Part shown: one piece after another, positions 15,001 to 30,000 of the stretch
How positions within the stretch are numbered: position 1 is the stretch's first letter
How the letters are laid out: every line of letters begins with the position of its first letter
Notes under the pieces: model-generated
Seen by the model: the letters and a program-made list of their open reading frames with translations, nothing else
Databases searched by the model: none
What the model was told of the DNA's origin: nothing
Program-made: the position numbers and the translations under genes
NCBI GenBank assembly: GCA_907165065.1
Contig: OU015528.1
Coordinates: forward strand, 42,833,515-42,897,514
Direction of reading: 5' to 3'
Source of the DNA: Caprimulgus europaeus
Lineage: Eukaryota > Chordata > Aves > Caprimulgiformes > Caprimulgidae
DNA length: 64,000 bases

Positions 15001-18000
15001 GCAAATGTATGACAGCTTTACTTTTTAATAGCATTGATTTAAAATTTCACACAGGGAAAACAATCTTCCTTATCTTCTACAGAGCACATAAGCTAGGAAA
15101 AAATACATTGTGTGCACCTTCAGCAAGTTTGCTGACGATACCAAGCTTTGTAGTGCAGTTGACACACTGGAGGGACGGGACGCCATCCAGAGGGACCTTG
15201 ACAGGCTTGAGAGGTGGGCCTGTGCTAACCTCATGAAGTTCAACAAGGCAAAATGCAAGGTCCTGCATCTCGGTTGGGGCAACCCAAAGCACAAGTACAG
15301 GCTGGGCGATGAGTGGCTTGAGGCCAGCTCCAAAGAGAAGGAGTTGGGAGTGGTGGTGGGCGAGAAGCTCAACATGAGCCGGCAATGCGCGGCTTGCAGC
15401 CCAGAAGGCCAACTGTATCCTGGGCTGCATCAAGAGAAGCGTGGCCAGCAGGTCAAGGGAGGTGATTCTGCCTCTCTATTCCACTCTTGTGAGACCCTAC
15501 CTGGAGTGCTGTGTCCAGTTCTGGAGCCCCCAACACAAGAGAGACATGGACCAGTAAGAACAAGTTCAGAGAAGGCCACGAGGATGATCTGAGGGCTGGA
15601 GCACCTCTGCTATGAGGACAGGCTGAGAGAGTTGGGGCTGTTCAGCTTGGAGAAGAGAAGGCTCCAGGGAGATCTTATAGGGGCCTTCCAGTACCTGAAG
15701 GGGCTACAAGAAATCTGGGGAGGGACTTTTTACAAGGGCAGGTAGTGATAGAACAAGGGGAAATGGCTTTAAGATGGAAGAGGGTGGGTTTAGATTAGAT
15801 ATTAGAAATTCTTCACTGTGAGGGTGGTGAGACACTGGAACAGGTTGCCCAAGGAAGCTGTGGATGCCCCCTCCCTGGAAGTGTTCAAGGCCAGGCTGGA
15901 TGAGGCTTTGAGTAACCTGGTCTAGTGGAAGGTGTCCCTGCTCATGGCAGGGGTGTTGGAACTAGATGATCTTGAAGGTCTCTTCTGACCCTAACCATGC
16001 TATGATTCTATGATTCTATGATTCTATGATTCTATGATTCTATGAAAAACACCCAACTCAGCCGAGCAAAAACACTGTTAATCTCCCTCAAAGTAGACTG
16101 AAAACACTGCAAAACCAATTCTGTATCGATCTGGAGACCCTGTATCACATACTTCTATATATTGTGAATTTTGAATACCAAGAATTTTTTTAAAATGTTG
16201 AACAAATGTTAAAGCCCAAATTTAAAAGCTCTCAAGCATTAGGGCTAATTCATATCCTTAACTGAAAATACTAAACACCAAGTTTGGTGTGTCTCAAACA
16301 CCAAAAGGCTCTGCAAACCTTCTGACAGAATTATGTGCACTTTAAAAGAAAAAATTATTCCAGAACTGGAATGTAAAACTCAAGATCAAGTTAGAGGAAA
16401 AATAGTGAAAATTAAATCTTGATAAAAAGCCTCTGTAGAAGCTTACTGAAAGGCTTTAGAAATAAATTATACCAGACAGGTTGCATTAATTTGGGCTAAC
16501 CAATGTAACACATATTCCCTGCTACCACTTGTAAAGTGTATAAGCTTGAACTTGAAGACTGATTTGGGGACATATTCATGTTCTCTCTCATAACACTCCC
16601 CACGTAGCACAAAGGTTAGTAGAAGCACGCATCCAGGAAAATGACAGTATACTGGCAATGTCCTAAACCTATCATCTTAGTGTCATATGCCAGCATGGAA
16701 GAAGAGAAAAGGGTTAAAGGGTGGATCAAGAAACACCAGTGAAAAAGAAAACCTACAAAAGTGGTATTGAAATATTCCTTCCTCCGTAATTTGAGCACAG
16801 CTTTTATCACATACTACCACACAGCGAATTAGTTTCTGTAAGCTCAGATACTGTTTTCAATACAAACCTTAAGCTGTCCCTCTAGCTCTTCAGTTTTCTG
16901 TTCTAAAGACAGACGTTTCTCTTTGTACTCTTTAAGATTAGTTTCCAGTTGAGCACAGTATTCCTGCTTGTCATTCAGCTTAGCAGTAACCTGATCCAGC
17001 TGAACGCTGACCTTATTTAATTCCTGAGGTAAAATAAGAATACGAAGGTTGTTAGTTTTTAAATAATTTCCAAGTTACTAATGTCATTGATGCTTTAAAT
17101 GACCTAACATGTTCACATTTATCCTGAGGTGCAGGAGATTGAGAGAGGAAACAAAAACACATGCACAAATTCTATCTGTTAAACTGATGAAACTTCTTTT
17201 AAAGCCTCAATATTACTCTCAAATTGATTGTGAGCTAAATCTTAACAAAGGTGTTTTAACTTATAAATGGAAGAGGAATTGTTGGTAACAAACACACTAG
17301 ATCCTGCAGTTAGTACAACAGTAACAACAAAGTAACTCTATAAAACCTTAAGAAAACATTTTTGCTGTCTTCATGAAACCAAGCACCATCGAAGAGGAAA
17401 GCCAATACCATGGAAACAGTCAGTTCTCCACATACCAGAGATTATTTCAAACCACTTGGTTCAACACAAAACAACATAATTTCCACAAGAGATATGAATA
17501 CATTCACCTAATAATCACCATGAGGACAGCTACATCAAAGCTCGTTGCTCTCCAATCAAGCTGATTTATTTAATTACTCATTAATTATTTAACAGTTGCA
17601 AAAAGAGGCCTGTTTCTAGCAATTAATTATATTCCCACCCTAAAAAATGGTGCCATTTTAGCATCTGCTGGATGTTTCCATGAAGACCACAGCAGCACTG
17701 ATTATAACAATACAAATATTTGATTCAGCAGCCAGTGGAATCCTTCAATAGGATTAGCACACATTAAAACACGTAATTTTAAGTCTTTTGGGTTTTTGTG
17801 TCAGTTAGCACACAGACAGTTATTTCTGAATACAGGCATTCTAAATTTATCTGAATCTGCAATAAGAGGTGTTTTCACTGGTACCCTGTGCATTCTACAA
17901 TCTCTTCTTTATAACCTACAGATGAGAATTGAATTATACACCGATAGGACAGCTTAGATTCTGAACCACAACCCCACAGCAAGGAGTGGCTTCCTAAGTA

Positions 18001-21000
18001 AATTCTTTACACTGCAAAATGCATCTGGTCCAGATTACAGCAAAAAGAATAGAATACATATCATATGGTTAAAATATCCAACATTATGATTTCCAAATGC
18101 ATATTAATATGTTTATTTAGTTTGCAAAGAGATTATTCTTAGGTTTTTAAGTAGTTTTTCAGGTAACAAAGAAACTTTATGTTCCTATGCTTATAACCTG
18201 TTGCTTATCTTGCAGTGCATGCTGGGCAGTGTCCAGATGATTCTGAAGATCCGCCCTCTGAGCAGCTTTTGATGCTTCTGCTGAAAGTAGCAATTCCGTC
18301 TTTGCTTTTAGCTGAAAGACAAGTTGTATTTCACTAAAACATCTATTTTACCACAGTTAATTTTTTTTATACTTATCAGTAAGTTTAATAGTAAAATTCG
18401 TAGTCTTCATGTGCTAGTGTAAGCTAGCTAGTGAAAGGTTTAGAAAAATATCAGAATTTTAAATCACAGTTAGTTCTTACTTTGACCTAAAAAAAAACAG
18501 ATGAACAGAAGAACTACTACCAGTCCCACTCATCTTCTATTCTAGAAAAAAATTTTTACTTACTAACAAGGAACAATGGGATAGACTTACTGCAAGACAT
18601 CCATGCATACCTTGATAACTTCAGATTGCATGCACATTTACGGGCCTCCAAAATTTTTAAAAGCAAAAAGAATAAGAAACAAAAATATGCTTCCACATGC
18701 AAACTATCTTTCTCTGCTCCTATCTGCCTGCTAGGAAGCAACTTTCCTTCCCTTCCAAAACACCCAGCAAACAAATTAGAAGGTGGGTATGAACGTTGTT
18801 GGTGTAGGGGCACAATATTCAGGGTCACCTGCTATTGTGGTTTACCGTTTTTCTCCCTAGAAATGCCACTTCTCTGACAACTGTAAGGAAGTTCACGTTG
18901 CCTTAAAAAGCATTTCCAACAGTCCACAGATTACTCAGTTCTAATGTCTTGGTAAAAAACCAGCCCAGATAGTGTAGTGAAGTCCAGTAAAAACATCACA
19001 AAGCAGCACCAGAAGAAGTTCCTAGAGCTGTTTGGAAACCAAGTGATGCTAATTCAAAAGATACCAGAGTGTATTAATCCAACAATAGTACTCGCTGCTC
19101 CGAGTGTACCAATGCAAGAACTTCTGATCAAATGTTATTTATTTTTTGGGATAGCTGAATATAATTAACAGCTTTAAGCTTAAGCAGCACTTATTAGTAG
19201 GAGAGCCCACGTTGAGGCCACACTGGGGAATTTCCTTGTTTAGTAAATCAACAATAAGGTGGCCCACAGCTTTTTTGTTTTGTTTTTGACAGAAGACTCC
19301 AGCATAGGAAATTTCTAGGTAACAACAGGATCTTAGTGACATGACAGAATTTCACTTTGGTGCACAGAATCCAGGACTGATAAGAGCCTGGTTTTGGACA
19401 GCTAATCATTACAAAAAAAAATAAGAGATGCTTGAGGAAACATTTTCCCAACTCAATTATGAACTTCGGGGGTTTTTTAATTACAAAAAAAAAACAACAA
19501 AAAAGCAATATAGAAATAAAAAAAAAAACACCACAAAACCCAACACTTGCCTTCTATTGCTATTCTGAATCCACTTACATTTTCCTCAGTTTTATCTGCC
19601 TCATTCTACTTCATTCATCTGCTAGTAAACATGCAGTTTTTCCCATATTGGTTTGTATGTTCTCTGGAGAGAACACAGAGATCTCAAGCAGGATTTATCA
19701 TCACCAGATAGTATAGAGTTCCATTACCTGTACATCAAGTTGTGAAACTTTCTCTTTACTTTCATTTAGCTGGCTGGTTAGTTCAGTGATATTTGCTTCC
19801 AGAGAGAGGACACGGTCTTGAGCAGCTCTTAGGTGTGCCTTTTGCTCCTGCACTTGCTCATGCAAATTCTCTTGGGCTTGTTTATGACTTTCTGACTGAT
19901 TCTTCAGTTTCTCTGTCAGCTGAGTTACCTGCAGTGAAAAAAAAAATTAGAAGAGATGGCTGGAACAGTATCCAAGGAAATCTTTTGAATTTTAGTGTGT
20001 CTTATCATGGCTTTGGAGACTCAACAGTGCAATGTTTCTTTTTCCAAACTACTACGGTAAAGCTATATTGTACACAATACTAGACTTCAAATAGGCTACC
20101 AGCTGAAAGCAGAAGCAAAAGGGAATCATCAATTTGGCCTTACTGTAACAAAAAAAAAATACTAAGAAAACAACACATGCAGGCTAAACTGAATTTTGGT
20201 GTTGAAAGCAGGAATTAAACCTCTTTTTAAAAAGAAAAACAGATATGTATATGTATCTAAAAATTATTTGTTAGTGCATATTACCAGCATATGTACACAG
20301 GAAACATCTAGGAATTCCTTACTCTATGACGATGGCAAGAAAATCATCAAAACACAAGCCCTGTGAAATTTACAGTAAGACCTTTAAAGTAAGTATCAAA
20401 GAAACAGCAAAGTACAGGAAAGATCATTGTCATACCTGATGACATAGAAAGAAGGACATAAGAATCAATAATCGGAATGAGAGAAAAGAAACAAGTCTCT
20501 GAGTTCTTACCTGTATGTGCAATGCATGGTTCTTCTCTTGTAGCTGATTAAGAACTGCAGTTTCTCCTTCGCCAGCTTGAATTTTTGCATATAAGTCCTC
20601 TCTTTCCTTTTCTAGCAGAGAGATGTTTTCCTTGCTCTTCTGAAGCAAAGCCTCGAGATTTTGAATTTTTTGGTCCTTATCTCCAATTTGTCGTAGTACT
20701 TGCTCCAAATCATTCTAGAAAATTGCATAATACCTTCCTTAATTATAGGGAACTGAGAAGTTATTCCTAATGCATAAAATGTTGGACAAATTTACTAAAC
20801 ATTTTCTGTATATTCTGTTCTAGATTTACAAATTAATTTAGTGAACCTAGTATAAGTCATGCAAGTCACTTTCACAGAGAAAACACACCGAAAATAATGA
20901 AATCCTGAAATACATTTATACATAAGGATACACAAATATGTTACCTGGGCTTCTCGTAGTTTCGCTGTAGTATTTTGCTGAAGTGTCTGTTGTTCCTGGT

Positions 21001-24000
21001 GCTGCTGTTTTGCTTTATCTAATTGATGCTGCAATTCTGTGGAATTTGCTGCTTTTTCCTTTAGCTGAAAAAAAACCCAAAAAACAAACAATCAAAGCAA
21101 ACAAAAAACCAAACATAAAAACCCAGACTAATGAGTGAAAAAGCACATTCAGTATGACAATGGTGCTCAATATTCATTCTAACGCTATAAGATTTTATTC
21201 TAAACATGAGTATTTGAAAACTGAGATAAAAATAAAAGTGTGCTAGTTAAAGAAACAAAATCTAACCAAAGCACTCATTACTATTAATAGGTGAATTCTA
21301 TATCACAAGTGAGAACTATAAAATAACTATCAGACACATGTATTTTAGCTCTCACAAATCTAACACATATGAGATTTTTAGTATGTTTTTTCCAACTGCT
21401 GTTAAGAGGTAACATGACCGATAATACAAATACCTGTAAAACAATTACTATTATTAGAAGTTTTAGTAGCAATTTCAGTTTAACAGTCTCTCCACTTCTA
21501 TACTGGTCAAGGCTTTGCAAATTAGCTACAGAAAAGCTTTAAAGCTTTGACAACATACCACTCAGATACTTGGTCAGTCCTCACAGAGGTAGCAGAAAAT
21601 CAGCAACATATACAAGATGCTCATTAAAATAAATACAAATAAATAAAACAAGTGATTTCTAGCCATCCACCCCACAAAGGTTATTAACTATCAATGACCT
21701 GCTGTGTCATGCTCATTTTTTTTAATGTAGGACTTTATATCACAAAAATATCTACATACAACACTTTACCCATATGGGCTTAGGTGCACCTAAGTCTTTT
21801 TTCATGAGATCCTTAGACAAAGCTCCTAAGTGCAAAAGCATATCTTTTGTTCATCTGTAAAGCAGCACGAACATCTATGCCTTCAATGAGCATTCAGCCC
21901 TACAAAATCTGCAATGCAAGTGGCCTTTTTGGCGGATTTTGACAATTTTACTGTAAGACTTGAATAGTATTAGTCAAATCAAATTCCCATGAGGACAAAC
22001 TTTATAGCAACATCACAACAAGTGTATACAGGCTACTATCAGAACCAGAGCAAACTAGAGTCTGCATAAAAGCCCATACCTGCTCTTCAGCACGAGAAAG
22101 TTTTAATTGCAGATCTGCCACCTGCTGCTCTTTGTCCATCAGCTTCTCACTAGAGAGCTGCCTCTGTTCCTTGAGCCGCCCATGGGCTTCCCCTAACTGG
22201 CGCTCTGTTTCTAGAAGTTTACTGTGCAACTGAAAAAAAAAAAAGAAAAAAAAAAAAAAAAGTCATCCATTTTTTTAGTCATTCTTCAGTCTACAGCTCT
22301 GTTGCTCAGAATAAGTAGGGGGACGTGCTCTTCCAGCTGGATATAAACCTGCCTCATACATGTTTTCAATCATCAAAAGCAGTACTGTACCACCTTCCAA
22401 GTGCAAGGATGGCCTTTTACAATTCACTGTTATAAAAAGCTCTCTCCACAAAATTAGCTTTTCTTCTATTTGAAACTGTCACCATAGGCCCTGGGTTACT
22501 TCCTGCCTACTTCTACATGAATGGTTTTCATGGATACACAAACAAACTTTCAGCTCAATGCAAAAACAGAGAATGGATCAGGCCTTGCAGCACAGCAAGA
22601 ACTTTCCGCAGGTACCAGGACGAATGAACGTTGCTTCCCTATGAATTTATGTTCAAGACACTTGAACCATTCACCTTTTAACTCCAGGTCCTCCCTCCAA
22701 GATCCCTAAATGTTTCTCACGCTTTCCTCAAATCCTACTAATACCTAGGCAAACGGCAGCACAATCTTGTTGCTCACCACTTGACCAGCTGGCTGTCTAC
22801 CGGGACAGCAAAAGGAACAGTGGCTTTGACAACATTAAATCTTTCCCCCAGGCATCAAGGGAGCGAGGCATGAACAGAAGGCTCTCTCCTTTACCCAGCT
22901 GCCTGTTTCCACAATAATTTAACACTGAAGAACCTAACACTGAAGACCTTTGGGTCATCTGTCAAAATCCGTCTGAAGTTATCAAACAATGCAAAAGTCA
23001 CACGGGATGGAGCCAGGGAAACAAATATGCCTATGCCTTATTTTCTTAGGAAACCAAGTTGAATTATTTGTTGATATGTCCATAACCACAAAAACTGTGA
23101 ATGAAAAGCTGTTTGGCTTGCAGCCAAGATGCTGATTACTAACTGTGACTGAACAGTTAAGAAAGAGGTAGGAAAAGAGGGAAGACAGGATAAGGAATGA
23201 GACCATAATCTCTCCTCCAGTAATCAAGAACATTTGTCTTTTTCTGCAGGAATCACTAAATTATTAATACTTCCTCCTCTCTAAAAATATGAACAAGAGC
23301 CAGAGGAAAAAAAATAAGGAAGAAAGGGTGAAACAAGGTAACTATTACAACTATTCACAGCTATGTTATTACTGAGAGAGAATTACTTGGAAAGGAGAAA
23401 ATGGGCAAACAACATTTCACAAAAGTCACTTTTATTGTAGGCACAGTTAAGTACTTCTGAAGGACTTTAAGACTGACTTTAAGTAAATATAACCTTAAAT
23501 CCAGGACTAACCTATGTTACAGAATACAAAAATCATTAAAAAGTATTCAGACTTCCAAGGATACATCAAGTAGATTCAAATTGTCTCAACTGTTTTTATT
23601 AGCAATTAACATTTCTTTAAGACTGAAGGAGTCCATATTTTCTCGTGTCACTCTTTCTACTGCTGTGCTGGAACCAGCACTATCATTGAAATTCCCTTCC
23701 ATTGTGAAGATAACTTCCTTCACGTCACCAAAATTCAAAAATACACAAACTTCACCAGCCATGGATGTGTTCAAAATAATTTTGAGAAGATGGCACAGAT
23801 TCTTTGAAAATGGGGCTTGACTAAACAACTATACATATACCTTCATAAGCACCATTCATTGTGCCAACCTAAGCTACTGGACTACATGCATCAAAAGATA
23901 ATTCCATTAAAGTATTAAGTGAATAAATAATGGTTTATTTTATACTGTGTATGAAAGGCTTTTTTGCCTCCACAATTCTTTTACAATACAGTTCTAAAAC

Positions 24001-27000
24001 ACATCCTGAGATCCAGCAGCTTGTTCAGGTTTTCTTGCTTAGACTGTCTTCCTTGCCAATGGTATCACCAGAAAATGTGTGATGTCTCCATTTTCTTTCA
24101 TGGGAATTAATTCAACAGTGCTTTATTCACTTTCCTCCTCCTTCATTTTCCTCTCCAAAAATCCTTCCTGAAAATGCCCTCTCAAGCTGAAGCCAGATTT
24201 CAGCTCAGCCTTTTGGCTGCGCTTCTGAAGCTTGCATACATGTTGCCTAGGCAGACTGAGGCAGTTTTACCAAGTGAGGAATCCTGAGCAGATAACTAAC
24301 ATTATTACCTTCCTTCCTCCTGACAGAAGACTGATGGGAGAAGGAAAGTCATTCTGGGCATGTAATATAGAAGTGAAGTTTTGCCAAGCCACAGTTATTC
24401 CAAGATAAACGATACACAGAGACTTTGAAACTTAAATCTATTTCAGACTTGACAAAGGGTTGAAAATTGAGAAACATTCATTTTAAAATAAATCTTTAGT
24501 GAGATTAAAATTAAGTATGTTATACTAACAAAAAGGCAGATTAGTTTCTCCATTTTAGGACTGGACAAGATTCCTGATGCACAACTATTTCTCCAGTCTA
24601 ACACATTACTCCCCAAGACACTAGATAAAACAGAGTTGAGCCAGCCTCAAATGTCAGTATGCTCAATGTTATATGAAAGTCTTGCTTCCATAACGCATTT
24701 GACTCAGCAAAGCAGAATTTAAACTGTGGGGGGAACATAAGTTCTGGGTGTTCAGCAACATAAGGAGAAGGTGTTTGTGGAGAGACAAAAAGGAAGCAAT
24801 ATTAAGACTTCGTATTATCCCTGCTTTTCACACCACATACTCCTTACTGTATTCACTATTCAATTTTAAAGCAAAGCAAGCATTGTTCAGTTCTAACATG
24901 AAATGAAGATTTACTTTTCTGAAATGTCCTGTAGAACAGTAAAATTACTACTAAGAAATGAAACTACTTCTGATACTCTACCCGAATTTGTTTTTCTCGT
25001 AACATGAAACTATTACAGCTTCAGCTACCTTAGTGAATAAATAACCTTGCTAACTTCTTCAGATTCGTCTATTACCATATTTGTCATGGAAACTCAATAT
25101 TCTGGGTTGCCCTCTCATTTGACAATATTTCCCTTATTTCAGGGAACATATCAACAAAAAAAGAGGAGTGGAAAAATTGTAGGATAAAAGAAGAGTTCGT
25201 TTAATACTGTAAGAGAAAAAGAGTGGATGAAAAATCTGTCTCAGACCAGCTAAAGCATTTTTCATTTATGTACAAAAAAAACTCAAGCCAGAACATGAGA
25301 AATAAGCTAAAAAGTTTATGCTCGTTCAACCTTAATCTTCAAAACTGAAAGTACAAAGATAGTTTTACAAAAGAGTTCCACACAGAATAGAATGAGTAAA
25401 ACGTTTGCCCTTCAGAAAGAAAAACTGACAAGAGTTTAGACCTAGTAAAAAGATTCAGACCTAATAACATACAAATACCAGAGTTTCTGCACTTGTACCA
25501 CAGCTTCTTTTTGCCTGTTCTTTTCTTTACTTCTCAAAGCAGAAGAGGTGATTTTATTTCATTCTCTGTGGTGTTAGGAAGAATGCTTTATATTTATTCA
25601 AATACCAGTTAGCTTTGTATTTATTCAAAAAGAGGTACTGGTTAGTTAATCCCCTTCAATAAAAAAGCAAATGCATGTGCATACAAAATATGCATGCCCA
25701 GTTTAAAAAACCCTAATGAGATGGTTTAAGGAATCATCCCAACAGGATGATCTATGAGGTTTAAGGAAGCTTACCTGACTGAGCTCACTTTGGAGTTGCA
25801 GGCCATGCTGCTCTTTTTCCTCTCTCTGCTGCTGGAGCTGTTTACATTCTGCCTTGAGATGCTGATATTTTGTCTCTACTTCAGACAACTCTTCTTTAAG
25901 TTTCTGGCTTGCTTCCCCCTTCTCACCTAGCTCTGTCTGTAATCTCTGTATTGAGGCTTCAGATGCAGACAGCTTCGCCTGAAGCTGTTGGCAGTCCAGG
26001 TCTTTCTGGTGAAAGCTTGCCTGCACGTTCTTCTTACTCACAGACACTTCATTGTGTTTTTCCTCTAGCTGTGTGTAGTCTTGTTCTTTCTTCAGCAGCT
26101 TCTCAGTCAGACTCTACGAAGAGAGTTACACAGCAATTCAAGTTCAATTCTGCTTACAGCTGTTCAATGTATTATTCAAATTTCTTCTCAAGTGTTGATG
26201 CTGAACAGTGAAGAACTTGCTCAAAAACATTATTAAAGGAAACTCTGACCTCTATTTTGTATTACACAAGTTAATTCTGGAGCCCATCAGTACACAGTTT
26301 CAACTGGAAATAGTTTTTCATATTCTCACATAAATCCACTTCCTCTTATTGAGAACACCACACAAACCTTATTTCTGTACCCTGAAGACTAATCTGCTTT
26401 CCCTGAACATCCAAATTCTAAGATATTACAACTGCATTTGTTTGGGGAATAGCTGAAATAGTAATTTGAGTTATTAGTACACAGAAAAAGTTTTCAAGTA
26501 CCACTGTCCTTCACACATTTCCCCAAGCAAGAGCATTTGTGGTCTAATTCCTGTCTAATCCTGTGCAGTCATTATGGTGGTCCTTTTTGGAAGTACCCTA
26601 ATTTTGCCCCGTCACTATACTTACAGTATGATCTGCTATCCGAATTATGGAAAAGAACCTGTGATGTTGATAAATCACAGAATTAAACACTCGTGATTTA
26701 ACCTGCATTTTAGAATATGTTTTTACGTTGCAATTCATACCACCTAATTTCCTTGCATATAAATCAGCTCAAAGAGGATGGTTGCTTTGAGTTTGAAAAC
26801 ACTAAAAATTGGGATTCCCTAAAGGAAAGACATTAATATTGCTGAGTGTCAGATTTTTCTTACCACAATAACAGTAAATTTTGCCGGATCTAAGGTCATA
26901 CAATCAAATTTAAATGCTGAGACAAATACTGCAAAAAAATATTTACAGATAATTTGCAGCTATTACATAATGCTTTTTATCAAATTTCATAAACTAATCA

Positions 27001-30000
27001 AAACTACATTCAGATAGAAATTAAATACCTTAATGGACAAGATATAATTTCAGAAAGTTTAGGTTTTTCCCCAAGCTTAGCTGAGGCACCAACTAGAATT
27101 TCAGAGATCTCCAAGCAGGACAAAGAAGCCATGAGACCCATTTCAATTTTCCAGTGACACTTTCTGGAGAACAGAAATACAGCTGCAGGGAGGCCCTGGT
27201 CATCATCCAACCCAAGTAATTTATTTCATCTTCTTGAAATGTTCCAGCAGGCTCCATGTATTGCAGCGTCTTACTGATATCTATCTCAGTGGAGCATTAC
27301 TATCCACACCTTTTAAATGCTCGCATTCTTCCTGCAGCTTCAGTGACTACTGTATTCTCTGGTCACTCTTTCAATTAAAATACAGAAAAAAAAAAAAGAA
27401 CACATCTAGGATGTCAGCCTGAAAAAAATGTCAGCTCTGAGATGTATCTTAGGTATCAAAACTTCAGACAGTTCTGCAACTTTGGAATAACACCATTACA
27501 AATATAGTTTAGTCAGTGCTGCAATTCTAGCTACGCTGGGCATCTTAAAAGCACACTTCTGTGCAGTAGCCAGAGATGAAACCTATTTTTCCAGAAGAAA
27601 AAGCTGTTAAATTATTCAAGTAAGTTGAACAGTTGAACAGTTTTGGTCTTCACAGATTTTAACAAATTATTACTGCATTGGTTGTTATAATCCATATACA
27701 GACACTTCTATTTTACAGTTGTGATAAACAGAAGAAACAATTTATATATAATTTTAAAAACAGTCTAGAAAACAAGGAATTTTGTAAATGACAATTCTAG
27801 CAGTCAGCTACCTATGTAAGAATTAATATAATTAATGTCCTATATGTCCCTTTAAAAATAATATACTTTCTAAAGCATAAAATTTTGCCAAAATTCTGGC
27901 TCAGGACTAAAGTTTGGCTATTGAATTCTAGCCCCGAAGTAGGATATTTTGAAATCTTTCTTGAAAAATAAAACAACTTCTTGTTGTTACAGGTATGCAG
28001 AAGTTTTTACATATGCATATATAAAATGCAGGAATAGAGTACATACAGAACATACTGAGGTCAGGTATCATCTTTATCCTCCTGAAGCCAGTGACAAGGC
28101 TACCACTGCTTTTAGAAAAAGTTTTGCCCTCAGAATGTAAAATAAAGTTGCAATTCCCTTTTCATTAAAGAGAAAAGGCCAGGCAAGATCATTAATATTT
28201 GTACTGAATCACGTTCCTGAAATACCAACACATTACAGCACCTTTTTCATCACAGCTGGGCAAGCTAGAGCTAAGGTATTAATATTACTACTACTTCATA
28301 ACTAGATCCACACATCACATGTAGAACTGCTATGACCTACTGTGTGAAGAGTCAGTGCAGAGCACTAACTTAAACTTTCCAGTAAAGTTGGGAGGAGGAG
28401 AAGGAAAAACGACAGAGAAACAGTCGATGTCTTGAAGCAGACTAAGACTCTGGGAAGCTTTCAGGAATGCTATATAACACAAAAAAAAGAAGCAATGCCT
28501 CTTCATCATCACCTTACACTCTATCCAAAGGACAGCCAAGAGCAGCAGCTACACACGGCTGGAGATTTCTGATCCACATCCTGCACTACTCTTCTCTCTT
28601 CCTCCCTGTCTGATGAGAAATACAGCAATGAATACCAGTGTTGAAAGACACTGCCCCTGACAGCTGAACACCTTCTGCAGTCACAAATGGTGGTACAGAG
28701 TCGTCAACAGCTACTGCTGCTTTCACATGAGAAGAGCTAGGTTTGCCTGATGGCCTGCTACCTCCGTGTGTGACTGAAGCCCACAAGAAGACTCAAGGCC
28801 ACAGAGCTGCCAAGCTATGGTCATTTAGGTTACATCAGTGCACCCAGTAGTGTATCCTACCTGGACACATGTCCCAGCTGCATCCCAGATATATAAAAGG
28901 GATATGTGGGCACACACGAGCCACCTCTCTTCCCCAAATCTTGATTTCCACAGAAAAGAAAGAGGGAATGACAGTATGTTACAGCACTCAAGGAAGAGCC
29001 CTGAGCCTTCAAAGCTCACAAAATACAAAGGGAACACCACACTGATCCTTTCTTTTATAACCGCTCCTTGGAAAAACACACGTAATACATGTTAGTCGTG
29101 ATAGTGGCCAGGCATTAAAGAACAAACTCTGTGGTCACCAACCGAATTTCAGAATAGTTACTTCAGCAGAAGGTTGGAAACTAAGCATTTTTCCCTGTAG
29201 ATAATCCATCACAATTTTCCTAAAAGAAAACAAAAAAACCCACATGCAATGGGTTTAGAATTACAGCAAGTCATACTTCAGTGAATATGCTATTTTTTCA
29301 CACATTAGGTCTCTTCTGGGCTGCAGGCCATTACTGGCCTCTGCAAGGCAAGCCAAGCTCCGTAATTACAGTGCTTTATAAATGAAGGAAAGGCAATTCC
29401 TGCTAGTCTCAGGGAATTGATCTTATCTAGTTGTTATCTGCTCTTTTCAGTATAGCTCCTGAAAATACAATAAACAGCTTGCTTGCTTGAGTTGTACATG
29501 AGCTCGAAAAACTCTGCATCATTGCACGGAAGTATCTTCCCACGCTGCAATGGAATTATAAATGGATATATGTGTCAAAATGCAATATATTCTCTCTTGC
29601 ATTACTTGCTCCTCCTTCCTCCCCGACAGCTCCTTCAAGACTGGCAAACTGTTTGAAGAGGGAATGTGATAGTTTCACTGGGCTAGCCGTTGGCTAGCAG
29701 CCAACACAGCCGTTCACCCGATTCCCCCAACCACCAGGGGATAAGGGAGAGGATTTGGGGGCAAGGGTAATTTCTGTTATTTGGGAAACTAGTCTTTACC
29801 TTTTCCAGTCCTAGGTCCAAGTTCTCCAGGGACGAGATTCCTTGGCTAGCATACTATTTTTATGGGTATCGCCTTTCAAAAAGCTGCATAAAGAGGTGGC
29901 TATAAACCACTTTAAGTCACTGAAACTAAAAGAGGAAAAGCAGCTCCTTGCCACTTCTCTTTGTCCTATTCCTCAAGCGGTGTCCTCTGACATAGCAGAG

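Noticed and set aside
15110..15592. A 160-codon open frame that might be read as a host gene
   Set aside because: It is the frameshifted C-terminal part of CR1 ORF2 (FADDTKL motif, octamer tail downstream), so it is annotated as a mobile element.
16001..16045. Tandem ATTCTATG units as a possible CRISPR-like or satellite array
   Set aside because: They are the normal 3' tail of the CR1 element that ends there, with no spacers.
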